A DNA stretch of 64,000 nt, from contig CAWHTX010000014.1 in assembly GCA_963832355.1 (NCBI GenBank), positions 186,001 to 250,000 of the forward strand. The letters run 5' to 3'. This document shows, piece by piece, positions 46,816 through 56,191 of the stretch (position 1 is its first letter; every line of letters starts with the position of its first letter). Source of the DNA: DATFVA01 sp963832355 (GTDB taxonomy: Bacteria; Bacteroidota; Ignavibacteria; Ignavibacteriales; Ignavibacteriaceae). Under the pieces are notes generated by a model. It ran no database searches and had not been told where the DNA came from. It was given only the letters and a program-made list of their open reading frames with translations. The position numbers and the translations under genes are program-made.

Positions 46816-49635
46816 ATGCCTGTGAAATTCCTTAAACTTCTTTTTTTTATAGTTTTCATTACTTCCTTTACTGTTGATGCTCAACTTTATTATTTCGGAA
46901 GAAATAAGGTACAGTATCAGAGTTTTGATTGGAAAGTGCTCAGGACTGAGCATTTCAACATCTACTACTATGGTGAGTTCGAGGAGATTGCCGAGATAGG
47001 AGCTTCTTACGCCGAGGAGGCTTATGATGAACTTAAGGTCAGGTTTGACAACCTTATTACCAGGCCTATTCCCCTTATCTTTTATAATACCTCACTTCAT
47101 TTCCAGCAGACGAATACAACGCCTGGACTGATTCCCGATGCAGTGGGAGGATTCTTCGAATTTATAAAAGGAAGGGTGGTAATTCCTTTCACAGGCTCAA
47201 TCCACGATTTTAAGCATGTGATCCGCCACGAGCTTGTGCACGTTTTTATGACGATAAAGGTGCTGCATATACTCTCAAATCACCGGCTGCCTACCGACCG
47301 GTTTCCGCCGCTCTGGTTTACAGAGGGACTCGCGGAGTATTTGTCGACCGACATTGATGCCCAGGCTGAGATGGTGATGCGGGATGCCGTCATTAATAAT
47401 TATTTTGTTGACCTTGAAGATATATACAGAATATACGGCACTTTCCTGATGTATAAAGAGGGACAAAACTTCCTGCACTTTGTTGAAGAGGAATACGGAC
47501 CCGAAAAAGTAATGCTGCTTATCGACAATATCTGGATGTTCGCCGATTTTACAAAAGTTCTTGAACATACTTTAGGTAAACCTATTGAAGATATTGACTC
47601 AGAGTGGACGTTTTATCTTAAACGTAAATATTATCCTCTGTTGTCTGATAAAGCACCATTGCAGAATTCGGCTCAGCAGCTTACGCATTTCGGATTTAAC
47701 TTCTCCCCCGTACCTTATAAGATAAACGGAGATACCTGGCTTTATTTCCCTGCTAACCGCGACGGCTATTCCTCCCTTTACAGGATGAAGATTAATGTAA
47801 AAAAGAAATCCGACCTGGAACCGGAATTAATACTGAGAGGGGAGAAAACTGCTGAGTTTGAGGCATTCCACCTGTTCCAGTCATCTATCGATATTTCTAA
47901 AGACGGACTCGTTGCCTTCGTTACAAAATCGGGAGCTACAGATGCAATTCATTTTTATTCTATTCCCGCAGAAGAAGTAGTTCAGAATTACCAGAACGAA
48001 AACCTGATTAATATTACTTCGCCCAAATTTTCTTCGGACGGTAAGCGGGTAGTATTTCAGGCTATTGACCAGAAGGGATTCAGTGATCTTTTCATACTTG
48101 ATATAGGGACAAATCAGCTTACCCGACTGACAAATGACTACTACGATGAAAGAGATCCGGTATTTGGTATAACGGATTCACAGGTGATCTTTTCATCAGA
48201 CAGAACAGCCGGGAAATATGAGAGATACTATAACCTGTTTTCTTACGATCTTAATACTCACAGGATTGATTATATCACCAACCTTCCTGCAAATAATTCT
48301 TCCCCGGTTCTTTCTCCTGATAAAAAAACACTTCTTTTTACTTCTGACATAGACAAAGTTCAGAATATCTGGAGGATGAAGTTTGTAAATGACAGCTTCT
48401 CCGATTCTGTATGGAAAGTTACGCATTTTATTACGAGCGCTTTCCATCCAAGGTTTATGGGTTCAACAGAAATAACCTTCTCGGGATTTGAAAACTTTTC
48501 ATTCAACCTGTACAAAGATAAGATCGACAGTCTGCCTCCTGATTCATCATTCAGAGTAGTTATGAACTTTGATTCGACGGAAGGGAAGTGGACTGAATCG
48601 CAGCTGAAAGTGTTCGCTGAAAAAGAAAAATATAAATATGAAAAAGAATATACCCTGGACTATGCGCAGAGTGAGGTAACAACTGACCCGGTTTACGGAA
48701 CCCGCGGAGGTGCGATCCTTTCACTGAGTGATCTTTTCGGGGATGACAATTATTTCTTCCTGATATATAATACTGCCAATGTTCAGAGTGATTTCCTTAA
48801 AAGTTTTAATATAATGCTGGAAAGGGTTGATCTAAGTAAGAGAACCAACTACGGATTCGGAGTCTTTCATTTCAGCGGTAACAGATATGACATACGTGAA
48901 TCGGATGAGTATTTCTATGAAAGAAGTTTCGGAGGATTCTTCCTGCTGAATTTCCCGCTGTCGAAGTTCCAGAGAATTGAGACCGATGTTTCTATGGCCA
49001 GCAGCGACAAGGAAGTGATACAGGGATTAATTGAAAGGAAAGCTCTCCTTTTGAGTAATACTATTTCCTATGTGGCAGATAATTCGATATGGGGGCCCAC
49101 AGGTCCTCTTGACGGTATCCGGGCAAGGCTTCTGCTCGGATATACAAGTGATGTAAAGTATAGTAATGTGAATTACTTTAGTGTAATTGCAGATTACAGG
49201 CAGTATTTCAGGATAGGTTATACAACCGCTCTCGCCTTTCGCGGAGCTGTATTCTATAATCAGGGTAAAGAGGCCAGAAGATACTTTATGGGCGGCAGCT
49301 GGGATCTCAGAGGATGGCCGAGATGGTCGATACGCGGCGAAAAGCTCTGGATATCCTCTCTTGAACTTCGCTTCCCGCTGATTGACCAGATAAATATAAA
49401 GTTTCCTTTTGTAAACCTTGGGTTCTGGGGAATAAGAGGAGCAGTGTTCTCCGATTTTGGAGGTGCCTGGGATGAAATATACGATCAAACTCTGGGAAGC
49501 GTTGGGTTCGGCTTCAGGATGAACCTGTTTGGAGTGATTGTATTGCGTTATGATATAGGCAAAAAGATCGAAGATAATCTATCAAAGTTTCAGCCGGGAT
49601 TATTTTACCAGTTTTTCTTTGGATGGGATTTTTGA
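46816..49635 (+). CDS. Chimeric outer-membrane protein: gluzincin peptidase, TolB-like propeller, Omp85 barrel
   Basis: A 939-aa protein with a signal peptide cut near VDAQ (residue 23). Residues about 40-200 form a peptidase-MA-like domain with zinc motif HELVH (138-142) and WFTEGLAEY (E170/E174). Residues about 285-600 are PD40/TolB-type propeller blades (SPKFSSDGKRVVFQAI, SPVLSPDKKTLLFTSD). The last 300 or so form an Omp85/BamA barrel: RYFMGGSWDLRGWPR carries the lid-loop RGW in place of VRGF/Y, then AVFSDFGGAWDE, ending in phenylalanine. No POTRA domains are seen. It overlaps the next gene, a BamB-like lipoprotein, by up to 13 bp. Role in envelope assembly or secretion is inferred. Confidence 0.85.
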   Translation: MPVKFLKLLFFIVFITSFTVDAQLYYFGRNKVQYQSFDWKVLRTEHFNIYYYGEFEEIAEIGASYAEEAYDELKVRFDNLITRPIPLIFYNTSLHFQQTNTTPGLIPDAVGGFFEFIKGRVVIPFTGSIHDFKHVIRHELVHVFMTIKVLHILSNHRLPTDRFPPLWFTEGLAEYLSTDIDAQAEMVMRDAVINNYFVDLEDIYRIYGTFLMYKEGQNFLHFVEEEYGPEKVMLLIDNIWMFADFTKVLEHTLGKPIEDIDSEWTFYLKRKYYPLLSDKAPLQNSAQQLTHFGFNFSPVPYKINGDTWLYFPANRDGYSSLYRMKINVKKKSDLEPELILRGEKTAEFEAFHLFQSSIDISKDGLVAFVTKSGATDAIHFYSIPAEEVVQNYQNENLINITSPKFSSDGKRVVFQAIDQKGFSDLFILDIGTNQLTRLTNDYYDERDPVFGITDSQVIFSSDRTAGKYERYYNLFSYDLNTHRIDYITNLPANNSSPVLSPDKKTLLFTSDIDKVQNIWRMKFVNDSFSDSVWKVTHFITSAFHPRFMGSTEITFSGFENFSFNLYKDKIDSLPPDSSFRVVMNFDSTEGKWTESQLKVFAEKEKYKYEKEYTLDYAQSEVTTDPVYGTRGGAILSLSDLFGDDNYFFLIYNTANVQSDFLKSFNIMLERVDLSKRTNYGFGVFHFSGNRYDIRESDEYFYERSFGGFFLLNFPLSKFQRIETDVSMASSDKEVIQGLIERKALLLSNTISYVADNSIWGPTGPLDGIRARLLLGYTSDVKYSNVNYFSVIADYRQYFRIGYTTALAFRGAVFYNQGKEARRYFMGGSWDLRGWPRWSIRGEKLWISSLELRFPLIDQINIKFPFVNLGFWGIRGAVFSDFGGAWDEIYDQTLGSVGFGFRMNLFGVIVLRYDIGKKIEDNLSKFQPGLFYQFFFGWDF

Positions 49636-50768
49636 AAAGTCTGAAATACATATTGTATTCATTACTGCTGCTTTCTGCGGGTTGTGCAACATCACTAATT
49701 AAAACAGAAGCCCGACGGGACGATAATGCCTATCCGGGTTTCGGGAAGAATCCTTCACGGGAATTTTTTATAAATACTAATATCTCCGATTCGATTACTT
49801 TAAAATGGGAGAACAGCGCTAACGGCGGTTTTACCAATTCATCTGTTGCTGTCTACGACTCGTTAGTATTCGTAAATGATTTATCAGGCCGCATATATTG
49901 TTATAACCTCGTTACCGGCAAAAAAGTGGGACAGCTGAAAAACGAAGGCTCCGTATTTTCTTCACCCTTTATAAATAAATTTTCCCTGATTTATGCTGAT
50001 GCAATAGATGATGAAAATATTACCAGGTTAAAGTACTATGATTATGTAATGGGGGAAATGAAGCATGATATCGAAGTGGAAGGACGATGTGTAACTGAAA
50101 TAATAGGTACCCCCGATGCAGTAATCTTTAATACGGAGGACGGCAATGTTTATAAATATGATATGTTTGGAAATGAAGTCTGGAAAACTTCGATAAAATC
50201 ATCAATACATAGTTCTCCGTCAATGAATAATGGAATTATTGTATTCGGAAACGACGATGGTGAGATAATCGGTATACGTAACGAAGATGGTAAAATTTTA
50301 TACAGGAAGAAAACAGGGAAATCTTTTTTCTGCGGAACAGCGTCTTCAGGCGATTTAGTTTATGCCGGTAATGATAATGGAAATCTCTATGCTTTTGAAT
50401 TAAAAACGGGGAAAGTCATCTGGCATTATGATTCGGGAGCAAGAATTGTAATGACCCCTTCTATAGCCGGTTCGCAGGTATATTTCGGCAACCTGAGAGG
50501 CGATCTGTTTGGCTTAAATAAAAGTGATGGAAAACTGATCTGGAAGACCTCTACAGGCGGAGTGTTGAAGGCAACGCCGTTCATCGCAGAAAACCTGCTT
50601 GTAGTACCTGATTTAAATAAAAAATTCTATTTTGTGAACAGGAATAACGGGGAAATAACAAGAACTTATTTCGTTGACGGAAGAAATGAATTATCCCCGG
50701 TAATATTCAGAAACACTCTTTTTATAGGGTTTGACCGTGGAGAACTGCAGGCTTATGAATTTGAATAG
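49623..50768 (+). CDS. BamB-like PQQ-repeat lipoprotein
   Basis: A 381-aa lipoprotein (lipobox LLSAGC, Cys about residue 21) with PQQ/BamB-type blades: SGRIYCYNLVTGKKVGQL, DGEIIGIRNEDGKILY, GNLYAFELKTGKVIWHYD, GDLFGLNKSDGKLIWKT. BamB scaffolds Omp85 assembly at the outer membrane. The start may be ATG 49623 or TTG 49632, which would give a TTGA overlap with the Omp85 gene. Directly downstream of an Omp85 chimera, it is a likely partner. Confidence 0.88.
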   Translation: MGFLKSLKYILYSLLLLSAGCATSLIKTEARRDDNAYPGFGKNPSREFFINTNISDSITLKWENSANGGFTNSSVAVYDSLVFVNDLSGRIYCYNLVTGKKVGQLKNEGSVFSSPFINKFSLIYADAIDDENITRLKYYDYVMGEMKHDIEVEGRCVTEIIGTPDAVIFNTEDGNVYKYDMFGNEVWKTSIKSSIHSSPSMNNGIIVFGNDDGEIIGIRNEDGKILYRKKTGKSFFCGTASSGDLVYAGNDNGNLYAFELKTGKVIWHYDSGARIVMTPSIAGSQVYFGNLRGDLFGLNKSDGKLIWKTSTGGVLKATPFIAENLLVVPDLNKKFYFVNRNNGEITRTYFVDGRNELSPVIFRNTLFIGFDRGELQAYEFE

Positions 50769-51477
50769 ACTGACATTGTTCCTGCTGCTTATTGTTCCTC
50801 TATTAAACTTGCAGGCACAGGACTGTAAAGCCGGCATAAAAATCAATACTGATATGCCTTCGGCAAAGATATATATTGATCATAATTTAGCCGGAAGCGG
50901 AAATGCTGATGTAAAACTGGGAAAGGGAAGTCACTACATTGTTGTCCTGGAAGAGGCAGACCGCTGGGATTCACAGTCATTTGAAGATACACTTAGAATT
51001 ACGAGTTGTAATGATACAGTGCTAACTTACCATTTTAAGAGCGAAGTATATCTTGATACCGAGCCTCAGGATGCTTACGTATACCAGGATACAGCGTTGA
51101 TAGGCCATACCCCTCTGTTCATTCCGGTTAATACCGGAAGTATTGTTCTTAAGAAACCTGGATTTGAGGAGAAAACTGTAAGAGTAAAAAATTTAAGCGG
51201 AAACGAAAAAGTTAAGCTTAACTTCACTGGTGAGAAGAGGGAGGAGAATTTCTTTGAAAAAAATATTTTTAAGATTCTTATTGGCGGCATCGTTGCCTTT
51301 GGAGGGGTCTCAGCCTATTACAAATTAAAAGCCGATGATAACTTTGATCAGTATCAGTTTACAGGAAATAATTACTACCTGGATCAGACACATAAATATG
51401 ATCTGATATCCGGTATTACTTTCGGGGCTGTCCAGGTAGGATTTGCTTTCCTGATCTACTACTTCCTCTCCGACTAA
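50755..51477 (+). CDS. PEGA-domain envelope protein with two C-terminal helices
   Basis: A protein of about 240 aa. ATG 50755 gives a clean signal peptide (MNLNRLTLFLLLIVPLLNLQAQ), better than the longer frame from 50731. Two PEGA-like beta-sandwiches follow: about residues 27-65 (INTDMPSAKIYIDHNLAGSG) and 95-145 (LDTEPQDAYVYQDTALIGHT). Then come two membrane helices (ILIGGIVAFGGVSAYY and ITFGAVQVGFAFLIYYFL). PEGA domains often accompany surface or secretion proteins. It overlaps the BamB-like gene by 14 bp. Confidence 0.82.
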   Translation: MNLNRLTLFLLLIVPLLNLQAQDCKAGIKINTDMPSAKIYIDHNLAGSGNADVKLGKGSHYIVVLEEADRWDSQSFEDTLRITSCNDTVLTYHFKSEVYLDTEPQDAYVYQDTALIGHTPLFIPVNTGSIVLKKPGFEEKTVRVKNLSGNEKVKLNFTGEKREENFFEKNIFKILIGGIVAFGGVSAYYKLKADDNFDQYQFTGNNYYLDQTHKYDLISGITFGAVQVGFAFLIYYFLSD

Positions 51478-51535
51478 TATTTTCCAATTCTCACCATAAA
51501 TAATTAAATTTTGAATATTAATTGAATATTATTAA

Positions 51536-52393
51536 ATGCATATGCTTACCGTTCTTGAATCAATAAAACTTTCTACAGAATATCTCGGGAAAAAAGGTGT
51601 CGAATCGCCGCGAATAAATGCAGAACTGCTGCTTGCTCATATTCTTAAGTGTAAAAGACTGGATCTTTACCTTACATTTGACCGGCCCTTAAGCGATGAA
51701 GAAGTTACTTTGTATAGAAGCTTTCTGAAGAGGAGAGGTGAATATGAACCTTTACAATATATAGTTGGTTCGGTTGAATTTTATGGTTTGCCGTTCTTTG
51801 TAAATTCTTCTGTACTTATACCGAGGCAGGAAACGGAAATCCTTGTTGAAGAAATAATAGAACAGAATAAAAAGGATCCCCGAATAAAAATTCTTGATAT
51901 CGGCACAGGCAGCGGAAATATCGCTGTCGCACTCGCAAAGTATCTTCCGGGTTCAAAGGTTGTGGCATCCGATTTAAGTAAAGACGCTCTTGAACTTGCC
52001 GGAAAGAACTCGGTCCAGAATGGTACTGAGAGCCAGGTGAAATTCATAGAGAATGATATACTTAAAAGTTATCCTGAAGAAAAAGAATTTGATGTTATTG
52101 TATCCAACCCGCCTTATGTATCGGGGAATGATTTTGAAAAACTTCGTCCGGAATTAAAAGTTTATGAACCGCGGCAGGCACTGACAGATGATGCAGATGG
52201 ACTGATTTATTACAGGGAAATAAGTTTGAAAGCAAAGGAGTTATTACGTCCCGGCGGAAGATTATACTTTGAGACAGGTGAAGGTCAATCTCAAGCGGTT
52301 AGAAAGATACTCGAAGAAAACAATTATAAGTCAATTATGACTAAAAATGATTATCTTAATATTGAACGGGTAGTATCGGGAGAGTTGATTTGA
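51536..52393 (+). CDS. prmC: Release-factor glutamine methyltransferase
   Basis: A 285-aa SAM-dependent enzyme methylating the GGQ glutamine of peptide-release factors. An N-terminal helical recognition domain (about 1-80) precedes the Rossmann domain with DIGTGSG (121-127) and the catalytic NPPY (191-194). The start is ATG 51536 (or 51542). The stop overlaps dtd as TTGA. prfA, its frequent neighbour, is absent. Confidence 0.92.
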   Translation: MHMLTVLESIKLSTEYLGKKGVESPRINAELLLAHILKCKRLDLYLTFDRPLSDEEVTLYRSFLKRRGEYEPLQYIVGSVEFYGLPFFVNSSVLIPRQETEILVEEIIEQNKKDPRIKILDIGTGSGNIAVALAKYLPGSKVVASDLSKDALELAGKNSVQNGTESQVKFIENDILKSYPEEKEFDVIVSNPPYVSGNDFEKLRPELKVYEPRQALTDDADGLIYYREISLKAKELLRPGGRLYFETGEGQSQAVRKILEENNYKSIMTKNDYLNIERVVSGELI

Positions 52394-52848
52394 GAGCAGT
52401 TGTACAAAGAGTATCAAAAGGCGGAGTAAGTATTCCCCTTGAAAATTATGTTGAGAATATCGGCAAGGGACTTGTTATTCTGCTGGGCATAAGGACCGGG
52501 GACTCTGATAAAGAAGTAAATTATCTTGCAGATAAATGCTGTAATCTGAGAATATTTTCTCTTAAGGATTCAGAAGATGATAAAATGAATTACTCTGTAA
52601 AAGATATTGATGGAGAGGTGCTTGTTATTTCCCAATTTACTCTTTATGGTGATGCATCCAGGGGAAACAGACCCGGTTTTACAGATGCCGCAAAGCCTGA
52701 TGAAGCTGTTCCTCTCTATGAAACATTTATACAAAGGATGAAGCAAAATCTGGGAAATGAAAAGGTTAAGACGGGTATTTTCGGTGCAATGATGGAGGTG
52801 AGGATTTTTAATGACGGACCTGTAACGATAATTATCGATTCAAAATAA
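52390..52848 (+). CDS. dtd: D-aminoacyl-tRNA deacylase
   Basis: A 152-aa homodimeric proofreader that hydrolyses D-amino acids from tRNA. Signatures are MRAVVQRVSKGGVS, VISQFTLYGDASRGNRP (active SQFTL) and the cross-subunit loop NDGPVTI. The start is TTG 52390 overlapping the prmC stop. Length is normal. Confidence 0.94.
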   Translation: MRAVVQRVSKGGVSIPLENYVENIGKGLVILLGIRTGDSDKEVNYLADKCCNLRIFSLKDSEDDKMNYSVKDIDGEVLVISQFTLYGDASRGNRPGFTDAAKPDEAVPLYETFIQRMKQNLGNEKVKTGIFGAMMEVRIFNDGPVTIIIDSK

Positions 52849-52859
52849 AAAGTGGTTAT

Positions 52860-53765
52860 GTGAATCCGGTTTTAATGATATTCCTCGACGGTGTCGGAAT
52901 AGGGAAAGAGGATTATGAATATAATCCATTCTTTAAATACGGTTTTAAGACCTTTACAAAAATATTCGAAAATATTCCTACAACCGGCAGCCAGTACCTC
53001 GCAAAGAATGGTTTTTTTCTTACCCCGGTTGATGCGAGGCTGGGAGTTGATGGACTGCCGCAGAGCGGGACGGGACAGACATCAATTTTCTGCGGGATGA
53101 ACGCGGCCGAATATGTCGGCAAACACTTTGGACCCTATCCTTATTCCACGCTGGTGCCCGTGATAAAAGAACAAAATATATTTAAAGAATTTCTCTCCAG
53201 GGGCCGGAAGGCTTTCTTTGCAAATGCATATCCCAAAGTATTTTTCGATTACATAAGATCAGGAAAATCAAGACTCAGCGTAACATCATTAAGTGCCAGG
53301 TTGAGCGGTCTCAGATTAAATCGTTCTACTGATGTGAGAAGGGGGAGCGCGCTAACTGCTGAAATAACTAATGAAAGATGGAATAAAAAACTCGGGTATA
53401 AACTTCCTGTTATCAGGCCCGAAACAGCAGCAAGAAGACTGATCAGAGCGGGAATGAAAAATGATTTTACTTTGTATGAATATTTCCTGACTGATCATCT
53501 GGGACATGGCCGTTATGATGGGGAAATCGAAACCACCTTACTTACGCTGGATAAATTCCTTTATACGGTTTTAACTGAAGCGGATAAGTCTGAGTTTACT
53601 ATCGTTATCTGTTCGGATCACGGCAATTTTGAGGACCTTTCAATAAAGACTCATACATTTAATCCATCTCTGTTCATTACTGCAGGTAAGAATGCTGAAT
53701 TTATTTCCAGTGAAGTGAAAAACCTTACCCAGATTAAAGACTCAATACTGAGGGTCTGTGGATGA
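52860..53765 (+). CDS. Alkaline-phosphatase-superfamily metalloenzyme
   Basis: A 301-aa protein from GTG 52860 with the superfamily's metal motifs: MIFLDGVGIG, LPQSGTGQTSIFCG (nucleophile region), DHLGHGRYDGE and VICSDHGNFEDLS. These match the phosphoglycerate-mutase/phosphopentomutase/nucleotide-pyrophosphatase clan, but it lacks the large inserts of iPGM and phosphopentomutase, so the substrate is open. The stop overlaps the comEC start as ATGA. Confidence 0.85.
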   Translation: MNPVLMIFLDGVGIGKEDYEYNPFFKYGFKTFTKIFENIPTTGSQYLAKNGFFLTPVDARLGVDGLPQSGTGQTSIFCGMNAAEYVGKHFGPYPYSTLVPVIKEQNIFKEFLSRGRKAFFANAYPKVFFDYIRSGKSRLSVTSLSARLSGLRLNRSTDVRRGSALTAEITNERWNKKLGYKLPVIRPETAARRLIRAGMKNDFTLYEYFLTDHLGHGRYDGEIETTLLTLDKFLYTVLTEADKSEFTIVICSDHGNFEDLSIKTHTFNPSLFITAGKNAEFISSEVKNLTQIKDSILRVCG

Positions 53766-56152
53766 AGGAATTTCCGGTAATCAGAGTTACGCTTTTATTC
53801 GCTGCCGGAATAGTTTTACAATCTTTCTTTTCTGTAACAATTCGAAATGATTTCATTTTACTTGCATCTCTTCTGTGCGCAGCTCTAATAATCTTTCTGG
53901 TTGAAAAGCGAAAAACCTCATTTGGTGCATTATCTCTCATCCTACTTTCCCTTCCTCTACTTGCCGGCTATACGTCCGGTCAATTGCAGCGTGATAATAA
54001 TGTAATCCCGGATTCCATTTATGTGATAAAAAATTTCACTGCTTACGGATCTGTTGAGGAAATTGATCTTCCTTCACAAGGCAGTTTTTCACTTATATTA
54101 AGAACCGATTCTATAAAGGCCCGGAGTACAATAAAAACCAGTGTTAAACTCTTATGTAACATCCGGGATGACAGTCTGGTTACTTTATACAGTTACCTCA
54201 ATCCAGGAAATATTGTAAAGATAAGCGGTACTTATAGAAAAGGCCGGGAAGAGCGTAATCCGGGGGAATTCGATTATAATAAGTACCTGCATTCACGGAA
54301 AATCAGTGGCGTATTATCTGTTTATGAGAAAAATGACATCTCTATAATTTCTGCTGATGTTGATCAGGTAAAGGGAATTATATTTTCTGTCAGGAAATAT
54401 ATCGATGCTGATAATAACTTCGATGCATGAACTGCAGACTGCTGCTCTATTGAAAGGATTATTACTTGCGGACAGAAGTGATATCGGTTTTGAGACAAAA
54501 AATCAGTTTATTAATTCGGGAGTTGTACACATACTTGCGGTCTCCGGACTTCATACAGGATTTATCGCATTGATCTTTTTTGTTCTCCTGGGAAGACTTA
54601 ACTTATACCTTAGGTCTGTCCTCACCATTATCGGTTTGATCCTGTTTATGATCATTACAGGAATTCCTGCGTCTGTTTTTCGTGCTGTTGTTATGGGCGC
54701 TGTAATGATTACGGCATTTCTTTTAAACCGTTCTACCAATATCTATAACTCTTTAGCAATTGCAGCATTAATTCTACTTGCTGCAGATCCATCGGAAATA
54801 TTCAATCCCGGGTTCCAGTTATCATTTATCTCAGTCCTTTCGATTGCATATTTCTTCCCTCATTTCGAAAAACTTTTAAAAAGAACAGGGATAGAAAACA
54901 AATTTCTGAAGTACATTTTGTTGTTCGCAGCTCTCTCATTAAGTGCGCAGATAGGGACATTCCCGATTACCTTATTTTATTTTGGAAAATTCTCGCTGAT
55001 CTCAATCCTTATGAACCTGGCCGTAATACCGCTCGCAGGGGTCATTCTCGGAACAGCAATATCAACCCTTATTTTATTTCCAATATCTGTTTGGGCAGCA
55101 TCAGTATATGCGGCAGCAAATGATATGTTTACTGATCTGTTAATGGTGCTGGTGAAATATGCAGGATCGTCCGGATATGCGTTCCTGGATATCGTAAAAT
55201 ACTCCACAGCTGATGTTCTGATCTTTTATCTGTTCGTTATGACGGGGATATTTTTAGTGCGGCATCTTAAGTCTTTCAGGACTATAGCAATTTTTTTGAT
55301 CCTTATTACCGCAAATATTTATATCTATTCTTTACCCTCTGAAAATGACTTGAGGGATAAAGACAAGCTGAATGTTTTCATGCTTGATGTTGGACAGGGT
55401 GATTCTTTCATTATAAAATTACCGGGAGGTAAAACTGTCCTAATAGATGCGGGCAGTGCTTCCCCATTTTTTGATAATGGAGAGAGAATTATTCTGCCTG
55501 CTATGAGAAGACTGGAAATAGAAAAATTCGATTACGGTTTTGTATCTCATATTGATGCTGATCATTACGGCGGATTTATTTCTCTGATAGAAAAACAAAA
55601 AATCAGGAATATATATAAACCGTCCGTGACACGACATCTGAGAAAGACAGAAGATTTGAACAATACCTGAGGAATAAAAATATACCTGTTGAATACTATG
55701 AGAGGAATAGGCTCAGAATAGGCGACACAGAATTATTTATCCTGAATGATAATAAACAAAATTATACGGGAAGAAATTCGCTTAATAACAGCAGCGGTAT
55801 AATAAAAATAATATATGGAAAGACCTCTTTTTTATTTACCGGGGATATAGATTATAAAGGGGAGAGGTATTACACGGAAAGGTATAAAAGATTCCTTGAC
55901 TCAGATGTCCTTAAGGTCAGTCATCATGGCAGCAAATCAGGTTCCTCTGAAGATTTTATTAAGTTGGTATCACCTGAAACAAGTCTGATAAGCTGCGGAA
56001 TAAAAAACCGTTTTGGACACCCTTCAGGAGAAGTTACTGATCGTTTGTCGAATTCCGGTTCTGAAATTTTCAGAACTGACAAGGAAGGCTGCGTACTCCT
56101 TCAATCGGATGGAATGAAGATAAGCAGAATTGATTGGAAAAATTATTATTAA
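53762..56152 (+). pseudogene. comEC: DNA-uptake channel protein ComEC/Rec2, broken into three frames
   Basis: The normal ComEC order is present but split. Part 1 (53762-54430) has the N-terminal helices and DUF4131-like OB domain. Part 2 (about 54405-55670) has the competence channel (SGVVHILAVSGLHTGFIALI) and the start of the metallo-beta-lactamase domain (MLDVGQGDSFIIKLPGG, SHIDADHYGG). Part 3 (about 55640-56152) completes it: RRFEQYLRNKN, FLFTGDIDYKGE, LKVSHHGSKSGSSEDF. Breaks fall near 54405-54430 and 55635-55660. ComEC carries single-stranded DNA across the inner membrane in transformation; as read it would be non-functional. Confidence 0.85.
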
Positions 56153-56191
56153 ATTAGTAAAACTTGTTTTACAGAATAAATCACAGGAAAA

